Assembly (NCBI GenBank): GCA_902780785.1
Contig: CACZGS010000011.1
Coordinates: 40,961-104,960 of the forward strand
DNA length: 64,000 bases
Origin: Oscillospiraceae bacterium
GTDB taxonomy: Bacteria; Bacillota; Clostridia; Saccharofermentanales; Saccharofermentanaceae
Reading direction: 5' to 3'
Shown: in pieces, positions 42,378 through 49,678 of the stretch
Position numbering within the stretch: position 1 is the first letter of the stretch
Layout of the letters: every line of letters starts with the position of its first letter
The notes under the pieces: generated by a model
The model's database searches: none
What the model saw: only the letters and a program-made list of their open reading frames with translations
Told to the model about the DNA's origin: nothing
Position numbers and translations under genes: made by a program

Positions 42378-43793
42378 TCAGACCTCAGAACGTCTGTCGT
42401 CAAGTCTGATATAGTTCTCGCCTCTCATACGGCTCTTGTTTGCAACCCAGTTATCCTTATTGAGCTGCTTGGATCTGCCGATACCGAGAGACAGGGCAGG
42501 AACGTCAGATGTGATCGTGGAGCCTGCTGCGATGTAGCAGTCCTTACCCAAGACAACGGAAGATACGATATTGGAGTTGCCTCCGATAAATACGTTGTCT
42601 TCGATCGTACAGCCGATCTTGTCCTGACCGTCGAAGTTACATGTAACAGTACCGCATCCGAAGTTAACGTTGCGGCCTACCTTGGAGTCACCGATGTATG
42701 TAAGGTGACGTGCTCTCGTATATTCACCGATGTCAGAACCCTTGACCTCAACGTATGCGCCGAGCGTAACGTGATCGTCGATCCTGGACTCCGGTCTGAT
42801 GTGCGTATAAGGTCCGATACGGCAATCCTTGCCGATCGTGCTTGAAGAAACGATGGAGTTATCAACAACCGTACCGTCGCCGATATCAGAGCAGTTGATT
42901 CTCGTATTCTCACCGATGATGCAGTCTTCGCCGATATTTGTGTTGCCGAGAAGTGTCGTGCCGGGAAGGATTACCGTATCCTGGCCGATCTCAACAGCGT
43001 AGTGGATCCATGTAGCATTGGGATCAACGATCTCAACACCGTTAGCCATGTGGCGGTCAAGGATCCTGTGATTCATGATGTCTCTTACCTGAGCTAACTG
43101 CTTTCTGTCGTTAACTCCCCTTGTATCGTCGAAATCGCATACGACAGCACCTACTGTAAAGCCGTCGTTGATAAGGATTCCGATAGTATCTGTGAGGTAG
43201 TACTCCTTCTGAGCGTTGTTAGCGCCGATCCTTCCCAGAGCGGAAAGGAGCAAAGGTGTCTTGAATACGTACATGGAAGAGTTGATCTCTTTTACCTTAA
43301 GCTCTTCAGGTGTGCAGTCCTTGTGCTCAACGATCTTGGTAACGTTGCCATCCTTGCCTCTGATGATCCTGCCATAGCCTGTCGGATCGTCAGCCTCAGC
43401 CGTGATGAGGATAGCTGCGCAGTTCGAAGTAGCATTCTCGAAAGCATCGAGTGCCTTCTTTATCGTATCTGCAGATACCATCGGGCAGTCACCCGGAAGA
43501 ACGATCGTAAGGCCGTCTCTGCCTTCAAGGAAAGGTGCTGCCTGCATAACTGCGTGGCCTGTTCCTCTCTGCTCTTCCTGAAGCACGTAAGCGACATTCT
43601 CGCCCAGTACGCTTCTGATCTCTGCCTGCTGTTCACCAACTATATATACCTGATCCTGGCAGCCTGACTCGAAAAGAGCATCAGCTACCCATTGGATAAT
43701 CGGTTTGCCCGACACCTGGAACACGACCTTAGAGTGCTTGGACTTCATTCTCGTGCTTTTACCTGCCGCCATAACAACCGCACTGATTTCCAT
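42378..43793 (-). CDS. glmU: Bifunctional GlmU (GlcN-1-P acetyltransferase/UDP-GlcNAc pyrophosphorylase)
   Basis: 471 residues. The N-terminal uridylyltransferase domain has MAAGKSTRMKSKHSKVV, EQQAEIRS, LQEEQRGTGHAV and LPGDCPM; the C-terminal left-handed beta-helix acetyltransferase domain has many hexapeptide repeats (IGEDCIIGENTRI ... IGDSKVGRNVNFGCGT). Last two steps to UDP-GlcNAc for peptidoglycan. Head of the glmU-pth-mfd operon; the usual following prs is absent. Confidence 0.95.
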   Translation of the reverse strand: MEISAVVMAAGKSTRMKSKHSKVVFQVSGKPIIQWVADALFESGCQDQVYIVGEQQAEIRSVLGENVAYVLQEEQRGTGHAVMQAAPFLEGRDGLTIVLPGDCPMVSADTIKKALDAFENATSNCAAILITAEADDPTGYGRIIRGKDGNVTKIVEHKDCTPEELKVKEINSSMYVFKTPLLLSALGRIGANNAQKEYYLTDTIGILINDGFTVGAVVCDFDDTRGVNDRKQLAQVRDIMNHRILDRHMANGVEIVDPNATWIHYAVEIGQDTVILPGTTLLGNTNIGEDCIIGENTRINCSDIGDGTVVDNSIVSSSTIGKDCRIGPYTHIRPESRIDDHVTLGAYVEVKGSDIGEYTRARHLTYIGDSKVGRNVNFGCGTVTCNFDGQDKIGCTIEDNVFIGGNSNIVSSVVLGKDCYIAAGSTITSDVPALSLGIGRSKQLNKDNWVANKSRMRGENYIRLDDRRSEV

Positions 43794-43873
43794 ATTAGAA
43801 CCTCTTATTCATTTAAAAAATTGGGATTACCCCCGACATTATAGCAAATCTTTATTTCTTATTAAATGATAAG

Positions 43874-43902
43874 CCCTGCACTTTATGGGACAAAGTGCAG
43901 GG
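43874..43902. terminator. Hairpin after ldh
   Basis: CCCTGCACTTT and AAAGTGCAGGG: perfect 11-bp arms, loop of seven. The T run is poor, so termination is likely but not strong. Confidence 0.55.
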
Positions 43903-43958
43903 ACTTGGTTTTACTTATTTTCGAGCTCGAAAAGCTTATCGGTCAAGCTTTCCCGTTA

Positions 43959-44912
43959 TCAGAGACCCTCAACGGAAGCGATAGCCTCACGCATATTTGC
44001 CTCAGATTTCTTGAGGAGCTGGTACTCTTCGTCTGTAAGACGCATGTCAATGATCTTATCAACGCCGTTAGCACCGATGAGTGCAGGAACGTCCAATGTA
44101 ACACCGGAGATGCCGTATTCACCGTTAAGTCTTGTAGCAACTGTTCTGATGGTGTGCTCGTCTTCTGTGATGGATCTCAAAAGTGTAGCAGCACTTACAG
44201 CGATACCGTTGAATGTAGCGCCCTTGAGCTTGATGATCTGAGCGCCGGAAGACTTTGTCTGCTGTGCGATCTCATCCTTAACATCCTGGCCGAAAGGTAC
44301 GCCGATAGCTTCTGCATACTCGTCGATACCCATACCGGCAACGTGAGTATGGCTCCAGCAAGGGAACTGTGTCTCACCGTGCTCGCCGAGGATATAACCG
44401 TGAACGTTTCTGACGTCAACGCCAAGCTTTCTTGAAATAAGGACTCTGAAACGTGCAGAGTCAAGGTTCGTACCGGAACCGATGATCTTGTTTGAAGGAA
44501 GTCCGGACCACTCAGCAACCTTATATGTAACGAGGTCGCAAGGGTTGGAGATTACCATGATGACACCCTTGTTGTAGTGCTCCATGATGCTGTCTGTGAT
44601 TACGTGAGCGAGCTTGACGTTCTTCTTTGCAAGGTCAAGTCTTGTCTCGCCTTCTTTTCTGGGGATGCCTGCTGTGATGATGATGCAGTCTGCATCCTTA
44701 ACGTCACTGTAGTCGCCGGAGTGAATATACATATCGCCGATGAACGGAAGTCCGTGGCTGATATCAAGAGCTTCACCAAGAGCCTTTTCCTTATTGACAT
44801 CAATAAGTACGAGCTCAGAGCAGAGCTGCTGCATAGCGATTGCGAAAGCTGTAGTTGATCCTACTGCACCTGCGCCGATAATGGCGACTTTTGTTCCTTC
44901 TTGTTTATACAT
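43959..44912 (-). CDS. ldh: L-lactate dehydrogenase
   Basis: 317 residues. Reduces pyruvate to L-lactate with NADH, the fermentative route. NAD-binding GAGAVGSTTAFAIA, the substrate Arg in RKEGETRLDLAKKNV, and the catalytic His in ILGEHGETQFPCWS are all present. The start has GGGGGC upstream. Monocistronic. The upstream region holds a palindrome TTTGAT-A-ATCAAA preceded by a direct repeat (45033-45053), a possible regulator site. Confidence 0.95.
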   Translation of the reverse strand: MYKQEGTKVAIIGAGAVGSTTAFAIAMQQLCSELVLIDVNKEKALGEALDISHGLPFIGDMYIHSGDYSDVKDADCIIITAGIPRKEGETRLDLAKKNVKLAHVITDSIMEHYNKGVIMVISNPCDLVTYKVAEWSGLPSNKIIGSGTNLDSARFRVLISRKLGVDVRNVHGYILGEHGETQFPCWSHTHVAGMGIDEYAEAIGVPFGQDVKDEIAQQTKSSGAQIIKLKGATFNGIAVSAATLLRSITEDEHTIRTVATRLNGEYGISGVTLDVPALIGANGVDKIIDMRLTDEEYQLLKKSEANMREAIASVEGL

Positions 44913-45032
44913 TTCTCATATGCCCCCTTTGTAGCAATACGAATGATATCAAGAACGCTCTTTCAAATAAAGTCATTATTCGTTAGGATTTTTACCTAAA
45001 ATTTGCACTAAGAAAATGCTCGGGAAGTGTAT

Positions 45033-45053
45033 TTTGATAATTTGATAATCAAA
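45033..45053. repeat. TTTGATAA tandem with palindrome, upstream of ldh
   Basis: TTTGATAA occurs at 45033-45040 and again at 45041-45048, the second extending to the perfect palindrome TTTGATAATCAAA. About 120 bases from the ldh start. No regulator assigned; it is not the canonical Rex box. Confidence 0.4.
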
Positions 45054-45107
45054 GTTTTTCCTTGATTTTGCTGGGTTTTCAGGGCTTTCAGTGTCCTTTT
45101 AATCGAA

Positions 45108-45136
45108 TTGACGGTTTTTACAAGAGACCTTATAAT
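45108..45136 (+). promoter_or_regulatory. Strong promoter for an orphan RNA
   Basis: TTGACG (45108-45113), a 17-base spacer, TATAAT (45131-45136). Points to the right, with no plus-strand gene downstream. Confidence 0.75.
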
Positions 45137-45142
45137 GAACTT

Positions 45143-45237
45143 ATAAATGAGGCACTACCATATAGGCGGTTGTCCTCAGTGTTAGTTTATTATAATAAGC
45201 CGCACTTTGGACGGGGGCGGCTTATTTCTTTGTTTTA
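45143..45237 (+). ncRNA. Candidate orphan small RNA, about 95 nt
   Basis: Promoter at 45108-45136, and a terminator formed by ATAAGCCGC and GCGGCTTAT (45195-45203 and 45217-45225) then a T-rich run. The 5' part can fold as GAGG-C-AC-ACC / GGT-GT-CCTC with a C bulge and a T-T mismatch. It also has a 12-codon open frame (MRHYHIGGCPQC) starting at 45147 without a ribosome site, so a peptide product is unlikely. The whole 44.9-45.3 kb gap holds this RNA, the ldh upstream repeats and the thrS terminator. Confidence 0.55.
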
Positions 45238-45249
45238 GAACAAAGAGCA

Positions 45250-45286
45250 ATAAAAGCGGCGCAAGGCCATTGGTCCTGCGCCGCTA
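45250..45286 (-). terminator. Terminator after thrS
   Basis: Arms AGCGGCGCA and TGCGCCGCT (45277-45285 / 45255-45263) followed by TTTATT on the minus strand. Confidence 0.85.
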
Positions 45287-45318
45287 TATTATGTAATAAA
45301 ACTACCGTGTTAAGAGAC

Positions 45319-47145
45319 TCAGATCTCCTGAGGGAGCTCCAATGTTCTCTCAGCGTTGAGCTTAGCACAAAGTTCAACGAACTTATCGAGTGCTACACCC
45401 TGAAGCTGCTTGTTTGAGCCTCTGACATTAACGGATACTGTATTCTCAGCAGCTTCCTTATCGCCTACAACGAGGATATAAGGATCCTTCATCTGCTTGA
45501 ATCTCTTGATCTTGTCTCTCATGTTAACGTCTGTTAAGTCGGACTCTACTCTTACGCCAACCTTTGTGAGCTCAGCAGCAACCTTCTCAGCATACTCGTT
45601 GTGCTCAGGTCTGATCGGTACGACTGCTACCTGATAAGGGTTGAGCCAGAACGGGAATGCGCCCTTGAAGTGCTCTGTGATGATGCCGATGAAACGCTCG
45701 AAAGAACCGAAGATGGCTCTGTGGATAACGATAGGCATCTTCTGAACGCCGTCCTTGTCGACATATGTGAGCTCGAAGTTATGAGGGAGCTGGAAGTCGA
45801 GCTGGACTGTACCGCACTGCCACTCACGGCCAAGAGCATCCTTGATCTGAAGGTCGATCTTCGGGCCGTAGAACGCGCCGTCGCCTTCGTTGATCTCGTA
45901 GTTGCCGTCACCATACTTCTCGTCAAGGATAGCCTTCAGAGAAGCCTCAGCAGCGTTCCAGGACTCGATATCACCCATGAAGTCATCCGGTCTTGTAGAG
46001 AACTCTGCTCTGTATGTAATACCGAATGTCTTGTAGATCTCGTCTGCAATAGCGATTACGTCCTTGATCTCGTCCTTGATCTGCTCAGGTGTTACGAATG
46101 TATGGTCATCGTCCTGACGGAATTCCTGTACTCTGAAGAGACCGTTCATCTGGCCTGACTTCTCCTTACGGTGGAGAACGTCATACTCGCTGTAACGGAT
46201 AGGAAGTTCCTTATAAGAGTGCATTGTACGCTTATAGGACATCATTGCGTTAGGGCAGTTCATAGGCTTTGCTGCCATTGTGTCTTCTGCGTCTACGGAA
46301 TACTGCTCAGGAGCTTCCTCGCCCTTAACAGCATCTGTAGCGTTAACACCCTTTGTGATACCGGGAACGATGAACATGTTGTTCTGATAGTGTGCCCAGT
46401 GTCCGGAAATGAGCCAGAGCTTCTTATTGTTGATCAACGGTGCAGAGATCTCTGTGTAGCCGTGCTTGCCCTGGATCTCTCTGGAGTACTTCATGAGCTC
46501 CTGATAGAGAATCCAACCGCGGGGAAGCCAGTAAGCCATACCCGGAGCTGTCTCACGGAACATAAAGAGGTCAAGAGCTGTACCGATCTTCTTGTGGTCT
46601 CTCTCCTGTGCTTCCTTAAGCCATGCAAGGTGAGCCTTGAGCTCATCCTTTGAAGGGAATGCGAAAAGATATATTCTCTGGAGCTGATCTCTCTTCTCGT
46701 CGCCTCTCCAGTAAGCGCCAGATACATTCTTGATCTTGAATGCTGCGCTGAATAATTCCTGTGAATTGTCTACGTGAGGACCACGGCAAAGGTCGACATA
46801 GTCATCACCTGTGTAATAGATTGAGATTACTTCGTCTGCGGGCAGATCGATAATGAGCTCTGTCTTGAACTTCTGGTCCTTGAAAAGCTCCAATGCTTCT
46901 TCCTTAGAGATCTCCTTGCGTGTCCAGTCTTCCCTGCGCTTGATAATCTCGTGCATCTTCTCTTCGATTGCCGGGAAATCTTCCTCAGTTACTGTTCTGG
47001 GAAGGACGAAATCGTAATAGCATCCGTCGTCGATCTCAGGTCCGATTGCGTACTGTACCTCTTTACCATAAAGCTCGATTACGGCCTTAGCCATGATGTG
47101 AGCCAATGAGTGACGGTACACCTTCAATACTTCTTCTTTTTCCAT
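45319..47145 (-). CDS. thrS: Threonyl-tRNA synthetase lacking the N-terminal TGS domain
   Basis: 608 residues. Charges tRNA-Thr. The editing (N2) domain is present: YRHSLAHIMAKAV with HxxxH-like HSLAH and CRGPHVDN. Class II core: motif 2 LFRVQEFRQDDDHTF, zinc ligands Cys in PMNCP, His in DDDHTF and His in VIHRAIFGSFERFI; motif 3 is in the same stretch. The C-terminal anticodon-binding domain ends normally. The usual N-terminal TGS domain (about 60 residues) is missing, since the protein begins directly at MEKEEVLKVYRHSLAHIMAKA. No T-box leader is present upstream. Ribosome site GGAGGA. Confidence 0.94.
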   Translation of the reverse strand: MEKEEVLKVYRHSLAHIMAKAVIELYGKEVQYAIGPEIDDGCYYDFVLPRTVTEEDFPAIEEKMHEIIKRREDWTRKEISKEEALELFKDQKFKTELIIDLPADEVISIYYTGDDYVDLCRGPHVDNSQELFSAAFKIKNVSGAYWRGDEKRDQLQRIYLFAFPSKDELKAHLAWLKEAQERDHKKIGTALDLFMFRETAPGMAYWLPRGWILYQELMKYSREIQGKHGYTEISAPLINNKKLWLISGHWAHYQNNMFIVPGITKGVNATDAVKGEEAPEQYSVDAEDTMAAKPMNCPNAMMSYKRTMHSYKELPIRYSEYDVLHRKEKSGQMNGLFRVQEFRQDDDHTFVTPEQIKDEIKDVIAIADEIYKTFGITYRAEFSTRPDDFMGDIESWNAAEASLKAILDEKYGDGNYEINEGDGAFYGPKIDLQIKDALGREWQCGTVQLDFQLPHNFELTYVDKDGVQKMPIVIHRAIFGSFERFIGIITEHFKGAFPFWLNPYQVAVVPIRPEHNEYAEKVAAELTKVGVRVESDLTDVNMRDKIKRFKQMKDPYILVVGDKEAAENTVSVNVRGSNKQLQGVALDKFVELCAKLNAERTLELPQEI

Positions 47146-47173
47146 TGTTAAAAATCCTCCTCTAGAGTTTTAT

Positions 47174-47190
47174 GCACAGAACCGCTGTGC
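47174..47190 (-). other. Small hairpin in the thrS 5' region
   Basis: GCACAG and CTGTGC arms with a 5-base loop, about 30 bases before the thrS start; too short and without the TGGCACC bulge to be a T-box. Confidence 0.4.
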
Positions 47191-47279
47191 AGATAGATGA
47201 AGATTGTATCACAATTAAAAGAAAAATGCTGATTATACAAGAAAATGGCGAAAAACCGAACATTTGTTTTGAAATCAAA

Positions 47280-47303
47280 AGCCCTCCCGTGATTGGGAGG
47301 GCT
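47280..47303 (-). terminator. Terminator after tRNA-Ser
   Basis: AGCCCTCCC and GGGAGGGCT arms, then TTTTG on the minus strand, 10 bases downstream of tRNA-Ser. Confidence 0.85.
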
Positions 47304-47313
47304 CTTTTACTTT

Positions 47314-47402
47314 TGGCGGAGCCGCAGGGATTCGAACCCTGGTGCCCGTGAAGGCAAACGGTTTTCAAGACCGCCTCGTTATGACCGCTTCGATACAGCT
47401 CC
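47314..47402 (-). tRNA. tRNA-Ser (anticodon TGA)
   Basis: 89 nt with a long variable arm, as in all serine tRNAs. Acceptor GGAGCTG/CGGCTCC, anticodon loop CTTGAAA (anticodon TGA), T-arm GGTTCGAATCC, encoded 3' GCCA. Confidence 0.96.
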
Positions 47403-47419
47403 ATACCTAAAGGCACTTA

Positions 47420-47448
47420 ATTATACATACATCAGAACCAGTTTGCAA
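47420..47448 (-). promoter_or_regulatory. Promoter of tRNA-Ser
   Basis: TTGCAA (47443-47448), a 17-base spacer and TATAAT (47420-47425) on the minus strand; the mature tRNA starts 18 bases after the -10. Confidence 0.75.
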
Positions 47449-47503
47449 GCATTTGCTTAATATGTCCTGATTATATGCGTTTCAAGGCCTTTAGCATACA
47501 GTC

Positions 47504-48616
47504 TTACTGACCGCAGAGGATCTCGATGAGTCTGTCCAGATCCTCGTTGTTCTTATAGTCGATGACGATACGGCCGCGGCCTGTAGCGTTATCGAGTACC
47601 TTGATCTTTGTCTTGGCACCAAGTTCCTTCTTGAGCTTTGTCTCAACTTCCTTGAGGCTCAGTGTGAATCTGATGTCAGGCTGCTCGATTACCTGCTTCT
47701 TGGACGGGTTGTCCTGAGCTTCAACATACTTCTTTACAAGCGCTTCAGCCTGACGTACGTTGAGATCACGCGTCATGATGACATCAGCTACCTTGCGCTG
47801 GTCTTCCTTCTCCTTAAGGCCAAGGATAACCTTTGCATGGCCTTCAGAGAGGTCTCCTCTGCTGACGAACTCCTGGAGGGACTCGTCAAGGTTGAGGATA
47901 CGGATCGTGTTTGCGATGGTTGCTCTAGGCTTACCGAGCTTCTTGGCAAGCTGGTCCTGCGTGAGCTTATGAGCCTTAAGAAGGTTCTGCATAGCTGCAG
48001 CTTCTTCAATGGGATTCAAGTCTTCTCTCTGGATATTCTCTATGAGAGCCTGCTCCATTGTCTCTCTGTCTGTAAGATCTCTTACGATAGCGGGAATTAC
48101 TGAAAGACCTGCAATACGGGCAGCTCTCCAGCGGCGCTCACCGGCTACGATCCTGTAACCGTCGCCCTTGCGCTGAACGATGATAGGCTGGATAACGCCG
48201 TTCTCCTGAATGGAGTTAGCGAGCTCATTTAAAGACTCATCATTAAAGATCTTTCTGGGCTGGCCGTTATTAGGGGAGATATCGTTGATCTTGAGTTCAA
48301 CAACAGAATCTCTCTTATTCTCCGGAATACCGTCTGCTGAAAGGAGAGCGCCAAGGCCTCTGCCCATTGCAGTCTTGCTCTCTGAGACAGCCTTGATGTT
48401 AGCGATGGGATGTGCAGCCTTGGGAGCGGGAACAGCCTTCTTTACGGGAGCCTTAACAGCTGCCTTCATGGGAGCTTTCTTAGCAACGGGCTTTGCTGCT
48501 TTCTTGGGAGCAGCCTTGGCAGGTGCTTTCTTTGCTGCCACCTTTGCTGCAGGCTTCTTAGCGGTAGTCTTCTTTGCTGCAACCTTAGCGGTTACCTTTT
48601 TCTTTGTATTAGCCAT
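47504..48616 (-). CDS. parB: ParB/Spo0J with histone H1-like N-terminal tail
   Basis: 370 residues. Residues 1-69 hold 22 lysines, no acidic residue, and many AAKK/AKKAP repeats, like the C-terminal tail of histone H1. Then the normal protein starts: GRGLGALLS, VVELKINDISPNNGQPRK, the CTPase box GERRWRAARIAGL, the HTH LTQDQLAKKLGKPRATIANTIRIL and the C-terminal dimer region. It binds the parS sites at 49.5 kb and slides as a CTP clamp. The start has AAGGAGAA upstream, so the tail is translated. It lies 10 bases after parA. Confidence 0.95.
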   Translation of the reverse strand: MANTKKKVTAKVAAKKTTAKKPAAKVAAKKAPAKAAPKKAAKPVAKKAPMKAAVKAPVKKAVPAPKAAHPIANIKAVSESKTAMGRGLGALLSADGIPENKRDSVVELKINDISPNNGQPRKIFNDESLNELANSIQENGVIQPIIVQRKGDGYRIVAGERRWRAARIAGLSVIPAIVRDLTDRETMEQALIENIQREDLNPIEEAAAMQNLLKAHKLTQDQLAKKLGKPRATIANTIRILNLDESLQEFVSRGDLSEGHAKVILGLKEKEDQRKVADVIMTRDLNVRQAEALVKKYVEAQDNPSKKQVIEQPDIRFTLSLKEVETKLKKELGAKTKIKVLDNATGRGRIVIDYKNNEDLDRLIEILCGQ

Positions 48617-48626
48617 ATCGTTCTCC

Positions 48627-49388
48627 TTATACTCGCTTGATTACTTCTTTGACCAAAGCCTCATATGCCTTGGCACCCTTGGAGTTCTTATCATAGTCGC
48701 AGATAGCAAGACCGTGGCTCGGAGCCTCTGCAAGCCTTACGTTCCTGGGGATTACAGTCTTAAAGACTTTTGTACCGAAATACTTGTCTGTCTCTTCCTT
48801 AACCTGTCTGGAGAGCTGAGTTCTCATATTGAACATCGTAAGAACTACACCCAGGATCTCGAGATCAGGATTGAGCTTCTTCTTGACGATATTGATCGTA
48901 TCCATGAGTTGGGAGAGACCTTCCAAAGCATAGTACTCACCCTGGATCGGGATGACCAGTCTGTCAGCTGCAGTAAGGGCATTGATAGTCAGCAAACCCA
49001 ATGACGGCGGGCTGTCCAGGATTATGAAGTCATATGCGTCGAGCACAGGCTTGATGGCATTTTTGAGGATCTGTTCTCTGGAAATGACCGTTACGAGTTC
49101 GACCTCGGCGCCTGCCAGATTGATGTTGGTAGGGCAGATGTCTACGTTCTCTGCATTGGTCTCATAGATAACTTCTGAGAGAGGTGTCTCATTGATAAGG
49201 ACATCGTAAACTGTCAGTTCGAGTTCACGCTTATCGATTCCGAGGCCGCTTGTGGCGTTAGCCTGGGGGTCCATATCGATCAGGAGGACCTTTTTCTTCT
49301 TCTTACCAAGGAAAGCGGCAAGATTGACAGCGGTTGTGGTTTTTCCGACACCGCCTTTTTGGTTTACAAGAGCAATTACTGTCGCCAT
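48627..49388 (-). CDS. parA: ParA/Soj chromosome partitioning ATPase
   Basis: 253 residues. Deviant Walker A QKGGVGKTTTAVNL, Walker A' LLIDMDPQANATSGLG, Walker B FIILDSPPSLGLLT and the C-terminal ParA block are complete. Forms ATP-dependent dimers on DNA, moves ParB-parS complexes and regulates DnaA in Firmicutes. It starts at MATVIALVNQKGG with AAGGAG upstream. Its upstream region contains the parS cluster. In an operon with parB. Confidence 0.96.
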   Translation of the reverse strand: MATVIALVNQKGGVGKTTTAVNLAAFLGKKKKKVLLIDMDPQANATSGLGIDKRELELTVYDVLINETPLSEVIYETNAENVDICPTNINLAGAEVELVTVISREQILKNAIKPVLDAYDFIILDSPPSLGLLTINALTAADRLVIPIQGEYYALEGLSQLMDTINIVKKKLNPDLEILGVVLTMFNMRTQLSRQVKEETDKYFGTKVFKTVIPRNVRLAEAPSHGLAICDYDKNSKGAKAYEALVKEVIKRV

Positions 49389-49437
49389 ATTTAACTCCTT
49401 TTATAAGTATTCCTATTTCAGATATGCTAATTCTAAC

Positions 49438-49443
49438 ATTATA
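49438..49443 (-). promoter_or_regulatory. -10 element for parA-parB
   Basis: Minus-strand TATAAT, 50 bases before the parA start and directly next to parS1; a good -35 is not visible. Confidence 0.4.
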
Positions 49444-49486
49444 AATAAGAATAATATATGTCATCTTTAATACAATTTATTCCAAA

Positions 49487-49502
49487 TGTTCCACGTGGAA
49501 CA
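49487..49502. promoter_or_regulatory. parS site 1
   Basis: Perfect palindrome TGTTCCACGTGGAACA; B. subtilis parS is TGTTTCACGTGAAACA, so the pattern is conserved with changed flanks. Bound by ParB. Confidence 0.92.
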
Positions 49503-49548
49503 TTTTCATTTTTGTCACGTTGGAGAAAATTGTTCATAACTTGCAGAT

Positions 49549-49564
49549 TGTTCCACGTGGAACA
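49549..49564. promoter_or_regulatory. parS site 2
   Basis: Identical TGTTCCACGTGGAACA; centre is 62 bases from site 1. Confidence 0.92.
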
Positions 49565-49594
49565 ATTCCTTCTCATGCCGGTTCCTTCCCCGAA

Positions 49595-49610
49595 TGTTCC
49601 ACGTGGAACA
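49595..49610. promoter_or_regulatory. parS site 3
   Basis: Identical TGTTCCACGTGGAACA; centre is 46 bases from site 2. Together a parS cluster between gyrB and parA, about 5 kb from oriC. Confidence 0.92.
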
Positions 49611-49618
49611 TTTAATGC

Positions 49619-49654
49619 AAAACGGGTGCCGGCACATGACCGAACACCCGTTTT
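49619..49654 (-). terminator. Terminator after gyrB
   Basis: AAAACGGGTG and CACCCGTTTT arms with a 16-base loop; T runs exist on both strands. Confidence 0.8.
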
Positions 49655-49678
49655 AAAGGATTTGACCCGAATAGTTTA

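Noticed and set aside
43959..44912. Long open frames on the opposite strand of ldh, gyrB, thrS, mfd and fba
   Set aside because: They lack ribosome sites, have no domain-like composition and mirror the codon bias of the real genes.
45033..45053. Rex (NADH) operator before ldh
   Set aside because: The palindrome TTTGATAATCAAA does not fit the Rex consensus TTGTGAA-N6-TTCACAA.
45147..45185. 12-codon peptide gene MRHYHIGGCPQC
   Set aside because: No ribosome binding site and the start would be about four bases from the transcript end; kept only as a note to the RNA.
47146..47280. T-box leader for thrS
   Set aside because: Only about 130 bases before the tRNA-Ser terminator, with one small hairpin and no TGGCACC-like bulge.
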